From Blastocystis hominis (taxonomy: Eukaryota; Sar; Bigyra; Opalinata; Blastocystidae), in NCBI RefSeq assembly GCF_000151665.1, contig NW_013171867.1, positions 64,946 to 128,945 of the forward strand: a stretch of DNA of 64,000 bases. Direction: 5' to 3'. Each line of letters begins with the position of its first letter. Position 1 is the stretch's first letter. The position numbers were made by a program, and so were the translations under genes. This document shows positions 1 to 10,489 of this stretch, one piece after another. Under the pieces are notes generated by a model. The model made no database searches. It was not told the origin of the DNA and saw only the letters and a program-made list of their open reading frames with translations.

Positions 1-1098
1 ACAGTCCATTTCTTGATGACACATTCTGATAATTTCTTTTAGAGGAACAATCGTTTCAATTCTCTCTCCTTTATTATAAAATCCGTCAAATATCACATTT
101 CCAGACTCATCATATTCTGTTCCTCTGTACTGGCGATTACTGTTCTCAAAATGTCCATCGTACCAAATTCTTCGAGGCTCATCAAAAATAGTGCATCTTC
201 CTATATATGATTTTTCTATTCCTTCCCTCCATTCACTGATTCGACTGATCTCGCCTTTTTCATCATAGAAGTAGCAAATCCCTTCTATTCTACAAATATC
301 ATCTCGTTGAGTAATGCTAATCAGTCTCCCGCCTTCATCATATTCCTTCCAATATCCTGGCATTTCTTTTAGAGGAACAATACTCTCAACTTTCTTTCCG
401 TGGTCATAAAAGCCGTCAAATCTTGTATTGCCATCCTCATCATTTTCAACTCCTCGACCTTGAAAAGTACCTTTTTCATAACGTCCCTTATACCAAATTC
501 TTCGAGGCTCGTCAAATATCTCGCAGTATCCAGTATCTGACATTTCTTTACCTTCTTTCCATTCACTGATTCGATTGATCTCGCCTTTTTTATCATAGAA
601 GTAACAAATCCCTTCATTTCTACCATAATCATCTCGCCCAGTAACACTAATCAGTCTCCCATCTTTATCATATTCTGTCCAAAATCCTGGCATTTCTTTT
701 AGAGGAACAATCGTTTCAATTCTTTCCCCTTTTTCATAAAAGCCGTCAAATAACACTTTTCCAAACTCATCGTACTCTGTACCTTTCCATTGACGATATC
801 CGTCCTCCAAAGTCCCTTTAAACCACAGTATACCTTCACTATCGTACAGTTTGCACGGGCCACTGGCTGTTCCGTTCTGAAAATATAATTCCGCTATTTT
901 TATGTGTTCCCCTTTGTAAACATATGCAAGGCCATGTATATCCCACTTATTCATAGGTGTTTCAATTTGATAAGCTTGATTAGAATGCTGTATTGAAAGT
1001 CTCCAGAAACCATTGTTTCTTTCCATTAAATGAAAGGGAAACAGCGATCCTGTGATTCTAGTATTCCAAGGATGAATATCCCGTTTTGCCATATACAT
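1..1098 (-). CDS. Repeat protein of the MORN/YwqK type, partial
   Basis: An uninterrupted frame runs from an ATG at 1098-1096 off the left edge, giving at least 366 residues; the C-terminus is outside the window. After a unique N-terminal stretch of about 85 residues the protein is built of about 110-residue repeats. Their DNA copies lie 330 bp apart (same block at 41-50, 371-380, 701-710) and are close to identical. Each repeat carries short motifs such as GEISRISEWREG, DEPRRIWY and FDGFY, resembling bacterial YwqK-like and MORN repeats (tyrosine/glycine-rich beta hairpins used in binding). No catalytic motif is seen. The high DNA identity between repeats suggests recent expansion. The specific role is unknown. 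Confidence 0.6.
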   Translation of the reverse strand, partial: MYMAKRDIHPWNTRITGSLFPFHLMERNNGFWRLSIQHSNQAYQIETPMNKWDIHGLAYVYKGEHIKIAELYFQNGTASGPCKLYDSEGILWFKGTLEDGYRQWKGTEYDEFGKVLFDGFYEKGERIETIVPLKEMPGFWTEYDKDGRLISVTGRDDYGRNEGICYFYDKKGEINRISEWKEGKEMSDTGYCEIFDEPRRIWYKGRYEKGTFQGRGVENDEDGNTRFDGFYDHGKKVESIVPLKEMPGYWKEYDEGGRLISITQRDDICRIEGICYFYDEKGEISRISEWREGIEKSYIGRCTIFDEPRRIWYDGHFENSNRQYRGTEYDESGNVIFDGFYNKGERIETIVPLKEIIRMCHQEMDC

Positions 1099-1841
1099 AA
1101 AATTTGTGGTTTAACATTGTCAGTTTAGATTTCTTCCTATTTGTGTTTATGAAAAATAGCAATACTATGATTTTTATTTATGCTGCTTAATAATACTTTG
1201 TTATATACACATACTAAGGGGTACTCAATGAAGTATCTGTTCTTTAGCCGAAGTCAAATTGTTGGATGTTTCATAATAAGAGGAGTATATCCATGGCATT
1301 ATTACTCAAAACTAGATGTGAGACGATGCTGCGTATTTTGGTTAATCAGCTGTGTTTCTCATTATCCTTATCTAAAACAACAAGAATTCATTGTATATTG
1401 TATAAATGGCTTGATCATCTGTTAGTTGCCAAATATAGTCATATCAACTGCAGTGGCATTCTTAAACTCCTTTGTAAACCTATTTTGAGCAGTTAGCTCA
1501 TAAAACTTGTTTTCTCCTATTCTGTTCATTTTCCGTATTTTGTTTTGATTTTTGTGTTATCCAGTATAATGAGATTCCGACATTAGTACGTGTGTTCACA
1601 CATCGACCTACCTTATACAAGAACTTCTCTTGAAATGATGTAGCAATGCATTAATTGGTTTCCACTCTATGTTTATTACAAAATAAGATATAAAATGTGG
1701 TATTAACAAGTATGTAACGAGGTTTATTCTGAATAGAAATTATGGAAATGCAATATTTGTGTCCATTTCTTCTATACGAAAAAGAATCACTTTTATATCT
1801 GTTATTCAAAATAGCACTCCCTGTCTGAAATAGAAAGCAAA
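1099..1841. other. Intergenic, no gene recognised
   Basis: AT-rich divergent interval between the repeat protein (-) and tRNase Z (+). Short open frames occur on both strands, but none has a family motif or a splice-supported extension. It presumably holds both promoters. Confidence 0.5.
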
Positions 1842-4690
1842 ATGAAAATATCATTAACAAGTCTTTGTACTGGTTATGGAGATCTTGATTCAGAATTTAT
1901 CCTAGATTCAGATTCTTCCAGGTACAATTAAATACGGTCATTCCATGTAGAATACTCTTTAATGTTCGTGATGGGACACAACGACTTTGTGCTGAGCATT
2001 CTCTACGTCTCTCTAGGTTAAAGGTTGTATTTATTTCTCGATTATCGGTTGATACTCTTGGGGGTCTTCCTGGTATGGTTATGCGTGTGTATATTTAACT
2101 ATTTAGGAATGATCCTTTCGATATATGATATGGGAGTCCGCGAATTAGTCATTTATGGACCTGAGGGCATCTGCTCATACATAGAATCTATCCAACTATT
2201 TATCACCAGGTATCCTGTTTTTTCATACCAATTTTAAAGAGTCGATCTGCGATTGACGGTTGTTGAGGTAGAGGCAGATATCCCGGTGGTGGAACTTCAT
2301 AAGGGTCTTAGCGTTCGTCCTTTTATGTTGTCCTCAGGAAATTCTAGTTATACTCGAGAGGAAGTGCACCTGGCAGGTATTCACAGATTGTTGATGGCAT
2401 GCTAGATTATATGGATCTATCGTTTTCCCGCATTTGTCGAAAAGTACCTGTATTGGACTCTGAAATATCCTATTTAATTGATATTCCCTCTATAAAGGGC
2501 AAGTTTCGTCCAGACTTGGCTATCCGTCTGGGGGTTCCAAGAGTAACAACGAAAAAGGATTTCTGATGTAGGGAGAGATGTTCCGAACTCTGTGTGAGGG
2601 TGGTTCCGTGAAGGTAGGAAGTAGGATAATTACCAGCGACATGGTAATGGATCCTCCTTCACGTGGTCCTTCTGTGTTGCTGCTCAATATTCATCAATTG
2701 AAACTATTAGCAAGATTCGAGTCATCTCCTCTTCAAGAATTGATTCGCTCTTCGTTTAAATTTCGTTTCTTCTCGATTTTAGGGATGTTCTTTCTGCAGT
2801 GTATTTGAACTGTCCCTCCGCGATCGCCAAGCAAATTGAAACGCCAGCTTCCGTGGAACGAGTCGTTCTTCCTGACTCGCACTTATATTACCCTGTTGTT
2901 CATACAGCCAGCACAATTGTATGCTCGCATTTACGAATGATTTTCCCTTTGCTTTTCCCAGAGATCGCTGTTTCGCCGATGTTGCCCTATGGAGATTGTC
3001 ACTATATGGTATTTCTTTCGAGGAGAATGTAGTGTAGCAATGCAGAGAATGCTTTTCGCTCGCTCCTTTTAAGCCACATACCTTTTTGCCCCCTCCTCCA
3101 CCTGAGTTTATTACGCAGCTGACAGATGAGGAGAAAGAGTTGGGCGCAAAGGTGGCGGCGACATTCGAAGAGGCTAAACCGACGAATATTCCGGGCTCGC
3201 TTCTCTTTCTGGGAACTGGTTCGGCAGTACCTTCCAAGTATCGAAACGGTAAGGTTGGTGTGGATTGCCGATTGTCTAGTAAGTTCGATGCTTCTTGAAC
3301 TTCCTTCCGGCGAGTTTGCTCTTTTAGATTGTGGCGAGGGAATGATGGTGCAGCTGTTGCGCTTGTATCCGACGACGTGGAAGTCGATTCTTCTGCGTCT
3401 ACGTTTCGTGATCATAAGCCATTCTCATGCTGATCACCATCTTGGGCTTCCTCTGCTGCTCCGTTATTATAGAATGGCGCGAAACGGACAGCAAGATGGA
3501 GTAGAGACAGTGGATGGAATGGATGAAGTGGATGGAATGAGTGGAGTGGATGAAGTGAATGGAATGGATGGAATGAACGCATTGAATGAATTGAATGGTA
3601 TGGATGAAAATAACCATTTCACTGGAGTGGATAGAGAGAGCAAAATGCGTGAGTTGAAGACATCGAAAGAGCCAATTCACAGTGACTCTACGAATCAATC
3701 CATTCAATCAGACACTCCGCACACATCTCCGATTTTGGATAACACGCCAAATTCGAGCACGTGTTTTAGCTCCGAGAACACTCCTAACTCGATTCATTCC
3801 ATCTCATCCAACACATCTCGTTCGTCAACCCACTCTCCTGACCTCCCAAGTCGCATGTTTTCTGAAAAACGAATTCAGCAAGCTGATAATCGCCTTCTTA
3901 TTTTCGGTCCTCCTCGAGTTGGCGTGTTTTTACACCATTTAGCACACTTGATTCCTTCTCTCAACGCCTCCTTCCATTTCGTTTCCCTTCAACTTCCGAA
4001 CGCTCCCTTTTACATCCCTCCCGATTGCCACACTCCTTCCATCGTCACGTCCGCGGCGACCGCCACGTTTCCGATCCCTCGCGGGGTTTCGGTTACCCAA
4101 ACTCCGCGTGGAAGCCTGCAAATTGCTTTTCCTTCAGGAGTTCTCACCGTGTTTCCAGTACTGTCGTGAGACGGCTTTGATTTACAGGTATTGCACACTG
4201 ACGACTCGGTAGCGACGTTGCTACAGACAAACAAACTGACCCTTCTTTATACAGGCGATGGAAGACCTGCTTTCGATGCCTATAAATATCTACCCGACGG
4301 AACTGTAGACTTCAAATGAAATGAGCTACTTGATAGAAAATCGATATTCTAGTAAATGAAAGCACCTTTACAAAGGAACACCTAGATGCGGCGATTGCCA
4401 AGAACCATTGCACAATGGAGGAAGCAATCGAGGTTGGAAAGATGCTAAATGTCAGATACACAATTCTCACGCACTTTTCGCAGAGATATCCTAAAAACGT
4501 TAACCACGATCAAGGAGCACGGAATGAAGAGATATCGACAGTAACTTTGCAGGAACGCGCAGGAAGTTACAAAACGTTTGTGTGTGCTCACGATTTGATG
4601 AAGATCAAATTTGATCATTTGGATGCCATATGTCAGCTGCGAGAAGACATAGAAGCCTGTTTTGTAGATGAAGATGATTCTTTCTCTTTT
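1842..4690 (+). CDS. ELAC2: tRNase Z, long form
   Basis: Endonuclease that trims the 3' trailer of pre-tRNAs. Start at 1842 gives MKISLTSLCTGYGDLDSEF. About ten introns of 24-34 nt must be removed, for example 2083-2116 and 3249-3279. The N-terminal half has the degenerate domain (GTQRLCAEH, LGGLPG, YGPEG). The C-terminal half has FLGTGSAVPSKYRN, the catalytic HSHADHHLG at about 3420-3446, and later GDGRPAF and THFSQRYPK. A low-complexity acidic/Ser-Thr insertion (about 3485-3880) splits the catalytic domain. The frame stays open to TAG 4805-4807, but the next gene starts at 4785, so the mRNA probably ends near 4685-4695 before a TGTTTAAA. That end is inferred. Confidence 0.88.
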
Positions 4691-4784
4691 TGTTTAAAAT
4701 GGAACTTTTCATATACCAGGGAGTTACATTTTCACGTGCGTATGGTTGTTTTACGTATTATTATTATTACAGGTCTTTTACTTG

Positions 4785-6474
4785 ATGAGTTCAGATTATA
4801 TATTTAGCCAGATTAGAGAATCCTCGGATGTAGGTGTTTTTTCGATCGTTTAGGGATAGTGGTGTGAATCGGGGTATGAGGGTCTCTGCCTTGATGTTAT
4901 TGATAAATATTGGTGGGGAGTACTCATTGAGGTAATTATCTTCTTTATCACTTTCTCGATCATTGGAAATGTTTTTCTGTTGCTTTTTTTCGATCTTAGT
5001 TGTGCGATGAATTTTTAGTTCCTAGTCTTGAAATTATGAGTGTCAAGCTGAAGCTTAAGGAAGATGTAGCTGGAGCTTCGTTTTTAGCCTTTGGTGCCTC
5101 GGCCCCTGAAATTGTCATTAGCATTATTACCACAATCCAGGGAGGTGACAACGTGGATCTTGGTGTTGGATCCATCATTGGGTAGTTCTCTTATATTGCC
5201 CAATCAGGCATAGATCTGGAATGATTGGATTGATGCTAATTCCTGGTGTTTGCGGACTTGCTACAAAGCGTGATTTGGAGTTGAAACGTCGTCCTCTGAC
5301 GCGAGACGTTATTTTCTATTTGTTTTCTCTTGCCGGACTGGTTTATTTCCTCTGGGATGGAACGATCTACCCCCTGGAAGGAATTTATCTGATGCTCATC
5401 TATGTTATCTACATTGCCATCCTTATCTTCGCCCCCATGGTTCGCCGTCAATACCGAATCAAGAAGAATGTATTTGTGATGCGTCTCGTTTCCCCTAGTT
5501 AATCGACCCGAACGTTACGACATCGTTTATCACTCAGGAAGGGATGGACAGCGACGACGAGCGAGCGTATGAACCAATTGACGAGCGAGCGGATCTTACT
5601 CAGGACATCGCGATGGAAGTGGCTTGGAACCCCATCGATTCAAACGTTCCGCTGTCTCCGATGCTTCGTGTCCGCGCTTCCATTTCGAGTTTTTGATTTT
5701 TGCTGCGATTTCATCTAGGATTTTTGTCGAAGGTGGGATCTGTGTACCGCTCGTACATCGAGTTCCCTATTTCCTGGTTCTTTAGCCACGTGATTCCCAA
5801 ATGCGAGCACGGTTTTGCTAGCGATCGCTCTCTGATTTGCAGGAACATCCACCGAGAATCTCTTTGTAATCACATTCCTTTTGTCGATCTTCTGGGTGGC
5901 CTTGGTGACGTTTGTGATGAGCGCAGTGTGCCAACGTTGGGTTGCTTTAGTGGAGAATCTGGGCATGATATCCTTTAATATATTTCTTTTATTTTGATTT
6001 TTTGAATTTCCAAGTCGAAAAGAATCCTTAACTGCACTCTCCTAGTGTGGGAACGCTCGTGGGAATGGTGCTCATCGGTCTTGGAGCGTCCATTGCTGAT
6101 GTGATGCAGTGCTACACCGTGTCGCGAAAAGGCTATGGATCGATGGCTATCTCGAATAGCGTGGGATCCCAAATTCTTAACATCTGTGTGGGTCTGGGAT
6201 TGCCGTGGACGATTAAGGGATTCTCTTCGCATCAACCGGTCCACATCCCTGGATTCGACATCGTGTCCAAGGCGGGATTTTTGCTTGGATTTGGATCGCT
6301 GGTGCTCATCGGAATCACTCTCGGACCTGCTCTGATTTACAGAGAGAACAAATGCCGTTTGGGAAAGTAGGATTGGAGATTGTGTTTAAGGGGCGTAGTG
6401 GAAAAGGACTTCTCATGACACTCATTTATGTCCTGTGTATTGCCGTTTATTCCGTAGCCACGCTTTCCGCTTGA
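4785..6474 (+). CDS. SLC24: K+-dependent Na+/Ca2+ exchanger
   Basis: Membrane cation antiporter of the NCKX/CaCA family. Spliced protein is about 460 residues. The first alpha repeat reads LVPSLE then GASFLAFGASAPEI and GVGSIIGSG. The second reads GTLVGMVLIGLGASIADV and NSVGSQILNICVGLGLPW. A hydrophilic acidic loop lies between. Six short U2-type introns fit (about 5190-5220, 5469-5498, 5688-5717 and others). One intron, 5968-6037, has no GT-AG parse and is U12-type (AT-AC); removing it gives LGMSPSVGTLVG. A final 32-nt intron near 6368 leads to a last TM and TGA 6472-6474, where the T is followed by four bases and then TGTTTGTT, so the mRNA stop is probably made by polyadenylation. Confidence 0.88.
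5968..6037 (+). other. U12-type AT-AC intron in the NCKX gene
   Basis: The donor ATATCCTTT starts right after codon ATG 5965-5967. The branch-like TCCTTAAC is at 6025-6032 and the intron ends AC at 6036-6037 (70 nt). No GT donor is available that keeps the frame. Splicing here rebuilds the conserved second alpha repeat. Confidence 0.8.
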
Positions 6475-6476
6475 CC

Positions 6477-6484
6477 TGTTTGTT
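6477..6484 (+). terminator. Poly(A) motif TGTTTGTT of the NCKX gene
   Basis: Exact Blastocystis-type downstream motif. The last codon position T (6472) precedes it by four bases (GACC). Cleavage there would turn T into TAA and leave the genomic TGA out of the mRNA. Confidence 0.7.
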
Positions 6485-6550
6485 AAAATCACTTTTTGTA
6501 CTCGCAGCTCGGATCCATATTCCGTTGTTCCTAGGTCTGCATTAACTGTA

Positions 6551-8149
6551 ATGGATGGATATAGTATCAGTATCACAACAAGTGCAGTTACTAAGACTCC
6601 TTCCCTGAAACAATTGTTATCGTCCTTTCCGTACCATGTCTTGTCCTTTCTTGATATATCCTTCTGTGCAATTTGCTTCTTTTGCTCAGTTCCTTAAGTC
6701 TGTAGATTCCATCAATTCTCTCGATTGCAAACGCCTTTCCTGACATGAAGGCCGTTGTCTTCGATGACTTATTATGGAAATACCTCATAATGCGAGACTT
6801 TTATCCATGTTGCTACCTTGCAATGTTTTCTATTTTAGGCAAGAGGGTTTGGGATGTGCTGAATCAAGAGAATGCTCCTATGATAGATCTGTATTCTCAA
6901 GTGTACGCTGTTCTGTACTGTTATGATTTTAGAAAATGTCAACGAAAGATATTGCTTATGCAGCTAACAAAGGAAAACAGAGTGATTGAAGAGACGAATG
7001 ACTTGCTTGTATTTCTCTGGCTGCAATCTGATCGATAGAGAGCTCGCGAGCGATTGAGAATAGTCTATTTAGTTGTAAATATTATCTTCTCCTGGCTCTC
7101 TCTTCCCTACTTGGGCATTCTCCAAGTCGTCATGCTTTTTCTCTACTACCAGGGAATCGTTTTTGCTTGATTGCTGGCTTCCTGTTAGATTTCAAGTTTA
7201 TCCCTCGCCTTCCTTCCACTCTTCTTGATTTTGCTCATTCTGATATGTGATATTATCCTCAACTTCATTGCTTGGCTCGTCAGCACTCTGCACATCGAAA
7301 CAAGCGTCCTTTCTCAACAGTGGGAGAACATGGGATTCACCTTCGTCAAATTTACTTACGAAAAGCTCTACCAGGATCGGACGCATGGCTTCTTCTGGAT
7401 ATTTACAATCATGATATCCCTCTTCTGTTTTGTACTGTTTTTGGGTCTCCGTGTGGATCAGTGTATGTCCTATTGCCTGTTTACACGTGTAGTCATTTCT
7501 TGGTCCTGGATGTGGGTATTTCTACCCCTATGGATCGCCTTAGTGGCTGTGTTTCGCTCTGTTCCGGTTGCAAACTGGAGTGCTGAGTAGGATTGTATTA
7601 ACGTACTAAACATCGTAGAGCCTTTTTTGTATACAAGGTGATTTTGTTCCTATTTGGACTTCCCATAGCCCTGTTCACCGTTCTGTTGATGCTCAAGCTT
7701 CAGTGGTTTCCACATCTACAGTTAGTTGTGGTCTTTACGCCTCTTTGGTTTATGGATTGTGGGTGAGGTCTCTGTGTGCTATTGTAGTGACTCTGACTGT
7801 CTTTGTTCTGGGTCCTACCGTGGCAGAGTTCGTTCGGCAGTCCGTTTTGAGGAATATTCGGGGAATTCTTGATGTAAGGCTGGCGAAGAGGTCGGATGTG
7901 TAGACATTGGACCTCTTCGGGTTTTACTCGTTCGTCGTATTTCCGAAAATCGTGCTGGAGTTTCTCTATTGCGCGAAAGAATACTTCTCGAATGTGTCTG
8001 TTTCCTTTTCCTGTATTCCACTTATTGTAATTATGGTAGATCGTTGCGAATCTCGTTGATTCTAGATTTATACTTGCGTCATTACCACATCGGTCTGTTT
8101 TAGCTCCTTTCATTTTCATCAGCGTGTCTTTTCGTTTTATTCAGAGTAG
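6551..8149 (+). CDS. F-box protein with C-terminal TMEM185-like membrane domain
   Basis: The N-terminus has an F-box: FPYHVLSFLDIPSILSIANA after removal of a U12-type intron (6656-6705). DDLLWKYLIMRDF follows, as in F-box/LRR proteins. After 30-nt introns the frame continues into at least seven hydrophobic segments. Pairs such as LRVDQ...WVFLPLWIAL and MLKLQW...VFTPLWFM resemble the LxLD/PLWI pattern of the TMEM185/fragile-X-F family. F-box proteins recruit substrates to SCF ubiquitin ligases; a membrane-anchored version would act on a membrane. About eight introns are needed. TAG 8147-8149 is followed at four bases from its T by TGTTTGTA. The fusion rests on a continuous spliced frame; two adjacent genes remain possible. 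Confidence 0.6.
6656..6705 (+). other. U12-type AT-AG intron in the F-box gene
   Basis: Donor ATATCCTTCT begins after GAT 6653-6655. A U12-like branch site TTCCTTAAG lies near 6690-6698 and the intron ends TGTAG at 6705 (50 nt). It restores the F-box core FLDIPSIL. The GT-AG alternatives shift the frame into a stop. Confidence 0.75.
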
Positions 8150-8151
8150 TG

Positions 8152-8159
8152 TGTTTGTA
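8152..8159 (+). terminator. Poly(A) motif TGTTTGTA of the F-box gene
   Basis: It lies four bases after the T of the stop codon at 8147, the same spacing as in the neighbouring NCKX gene. Confidence 0.6.
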
Positions 8160-8243
8160 GAAAACATCTTAAAAAAGAGTAAACAACATTGAATAGAAAG
8201 CAATTGAATTAATGAGCACCAGTCTATTCATAAGAGTATCGAA

Positions 8244-9935
8244 TCATAACAAAACCTCGATCAAAAAATAGAGAGAACAAAACATAACAAACATACCCAA
8301 GATGGTTCCGATCGCCACATTCTATCTTTTAGCCTTTTTCACAGTACATACTTTGGGTGTGGTATATTCTAGTGATGCTGGAATCAGCTCATAAATGCTG
8401 AGAATAACCATAATGCCTGCTACGATCGCATTCATGATCGCCATGAATGTTGTTGTGAGATATTCACTAAAAAGGAGTCCGAAGACAATGGCAGCAAGTG
8501 GTTCACAGATGGATGATATTAAGCAAAGCTTGATAGCCTGCCATTTACTACACTGTTATTCAGGTCCACCGTGTGCACTTTTTTGTACTAACATAGATAG
8601 GCAGTGCGACTGCGATTCCCTCAGGAATATTATGAATAGCGATAGCGATAGCCACAACAAGTCCTCTTCCTGTGCAATGCAGAAGATAATCCCACGAAAA
8701 CAAGGATGGAGGTTCCACAGCACAGACGCCTACAACGGTCGCATTAAAAACAACGAGCCCTTCAGGGAGATTATGAAGAGAAATGCCCAAAGCAGTGACT
8801 AAGCCTGTCATTTCCAAGCTGTGAGAGTTGGAAGAGTCACTGGACGAGTGTTCAATTTCAGGAATGCATTGCGTTAACAAGAGGAAAAGAATCATTCCCA
8901 TAAACATCTATGTATAAAAAGCACATGTATATTCTATGTACAGCAATATTTGCTTTTAACATTCCATTTTCTCCTAAGTCGATTTGTGCATGGACCATAA
9001 TGTCCATAAATGAGATCTACAAAGTTACAAACATGAATCCAAACAATTACATATAGCATAATTCCTGCAGAGAAGGAAAGCATAAAGCCGAGTATTTTAG
9101 GAGATGGAGGATAGACAAAAACGACAAAAGCTCCACCAAGTGTAGCAGCAAGAGCCGATATAGTTGTAAGGAAAACAGCAAGATAAGGATGTTTATATTC
9201 ATCAGGAATAGCTGAAAACTCTGAATCAGAATTGTGATTGTGATTGTGATTGTGATTGTGATTGTGATTGTGATTGTGATTGTGATTGTGGTTGTGGTTG
9301 TGATGATGGGAGTGATGATCAAAGTTGTGGGAAAGATCAGAAGGTGCATCACTATTATGTTGGCTTGAATCTTGGCTATTAGAAGAGGTTACAGTCTTGT
9401 GCTCAGGACACAATTCCTTCTCTTTATCATTTGTATCTTCGAGAGGTACTTCATTTGTATCTTCTTTTGGTTTCAAATATTCGTCAGTTGATTCTTCTCT
9501 ATCATTTGTCTCTTCAGGAACTATTTCACTTGATTCTTCAGGAACTATTTCATTTGTTCCTTCGGGAACTATTTCACTTGATTCTTCAGGAACTATTTCA
9601 TTTGTTCCTTCGGGAACTACTTCATTTGTCTCTTCAGGAACTATTTCATTTGTTCCTTCGGGAACTACTTCATTTGTCTCTTCAGGAACTATTTCATTTG
9701 TTCCTTCGGGAACTATTTCACTTGATTCTTCAGGAACTATTTCATTTGTCTCTTCAGGAACTATTTCATTCGCCTCTCCTTCAGAAACGGATGTTTCCTG
9801 ATCCAAGATTACGCGCTCTTCCACAACGTTTTCTGGCAAAACTTCTACTTCTACAGGAAGGTTCTTGACCGACTGGTCTGGAATCAATTCCTTTTCCCCT
9901 TCTTGATAGCTATTCTCCGTTTCTTGATTTTGCAT
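8244..9935 (-). CDS. SLC39: ZIP-family zinc/iron transporter
   Basis: Moves Zn2+ or Fe2+ into the cytosol. Start ATG is 9935-9933. A long hydrophilic N-terminus holds about ten copies of TNEIVPEE/SSEIVPEG, then a His-Asn run encoded near 9232-9310 that could bind metal. The membrane domain follows: FSAGIMLYISF, then GISLHNLPEGLVVF and AIAIHNIPEGIAVALP, the two HxxPEG motifs that form the binuclear metal site in TM4/TM5, then the ELIPAS motif. Four introns of 30-34 nt are removed, including one at about 8305-8334 that exposes the last TM. Stop TGA is at 8246-8244. A TGTTTGTT on this strand (8286-8293) falls inside the last exon; cleavage there would not create a stop. Confidence 0.88.
9232..9310 (-). 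repeat. CAATCA hexanucleotide run coding His-Asn
   Basis: Perfect tandem GATTGT on the + strand, about ten copies, encodes alternating His and Asn in the ZIP N-terminal domain. It is prone to length change. Confidence 0.85.
9500..9775 (-). repeat. Tandem 24/27-bp acidic repeat in the ZIP gene
   Basis: Near-identical units encode EIVPEETN, EIVPEESS or EIVPEGTN. The opposite strand is also open across this stretch, as expected of a short-period repeat. Confidence 0.8.
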
Positions 9936-9939
9936 ATTT

Positions 9940-10290
9940 CTATATAGTACAAGATATACTCCCATACGAATCCTTTTTCGGGAGTTCAGCCAAATAAAAC
10001 TCCTTATCCTCAATCTCAATGTCTCTTATGTCAATACCTTTTTGCTGTACATAATTGAGTTAATCAAATCATACCCTCAAATAATCAATAAAAGGAATGC
10101 CATTTACACGAAGAATATGTCCATGGCTATCCACCTCAGTATAATCATCAACTATTTCTACTGGTTTTGCCCATAGTAAAAATAGCATAATGAAAAACAG
10201 GCAATATGTCATGCACCGGAATACTAGTATTTGATCCTTCACATACAAATTCGTACTTCGCTTACAAACAATGTTCATATCCCTTGCCAT
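9940..10290 (-). CDS. Small single-span membrane protein, unrecognised
   Basis: Start ATG 10290 gives MARDMNIVCKRSTN, a hydrophobic segment (CLFFIMLFLLW) around residues 30-45, then a polar tail with a VNGIPFIDYL motif. A 30-nt intron (about 10046-10075) joins to QKGIDIRDIEIEDKEF and stop TAG 9942-9940, about 106 residues. The next gene's ATG lies only four bases downstream. No family is recognised; it could be an ER or secretory-pathway component. Confidence 0.5.
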
Positions 10291-10489
10291 CTAAACCTTC
10301 TAAATCTAAAATAATAATGTTGTTGTTTTCTTTTTTTTTTCGTTTGTGTACCGCAGTATCGTAATTTACTGCCTCAGGTAGGTTTTATAAACACAACAAG
10401 AAGATCAAATTAAAGCTTTTAGACAAATTTGGGTTCATTTTCTGTGTTGTACCATTGTAACTCAACGCTAAGAAGGAATTATAGTCAAT

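Noticed and set aside
1180-1496. Two overlapping plus-strand frames of 76-81 codons
   Set aside because: AT-rich random-looking sequence without motifs, introns or poly(A) motif.
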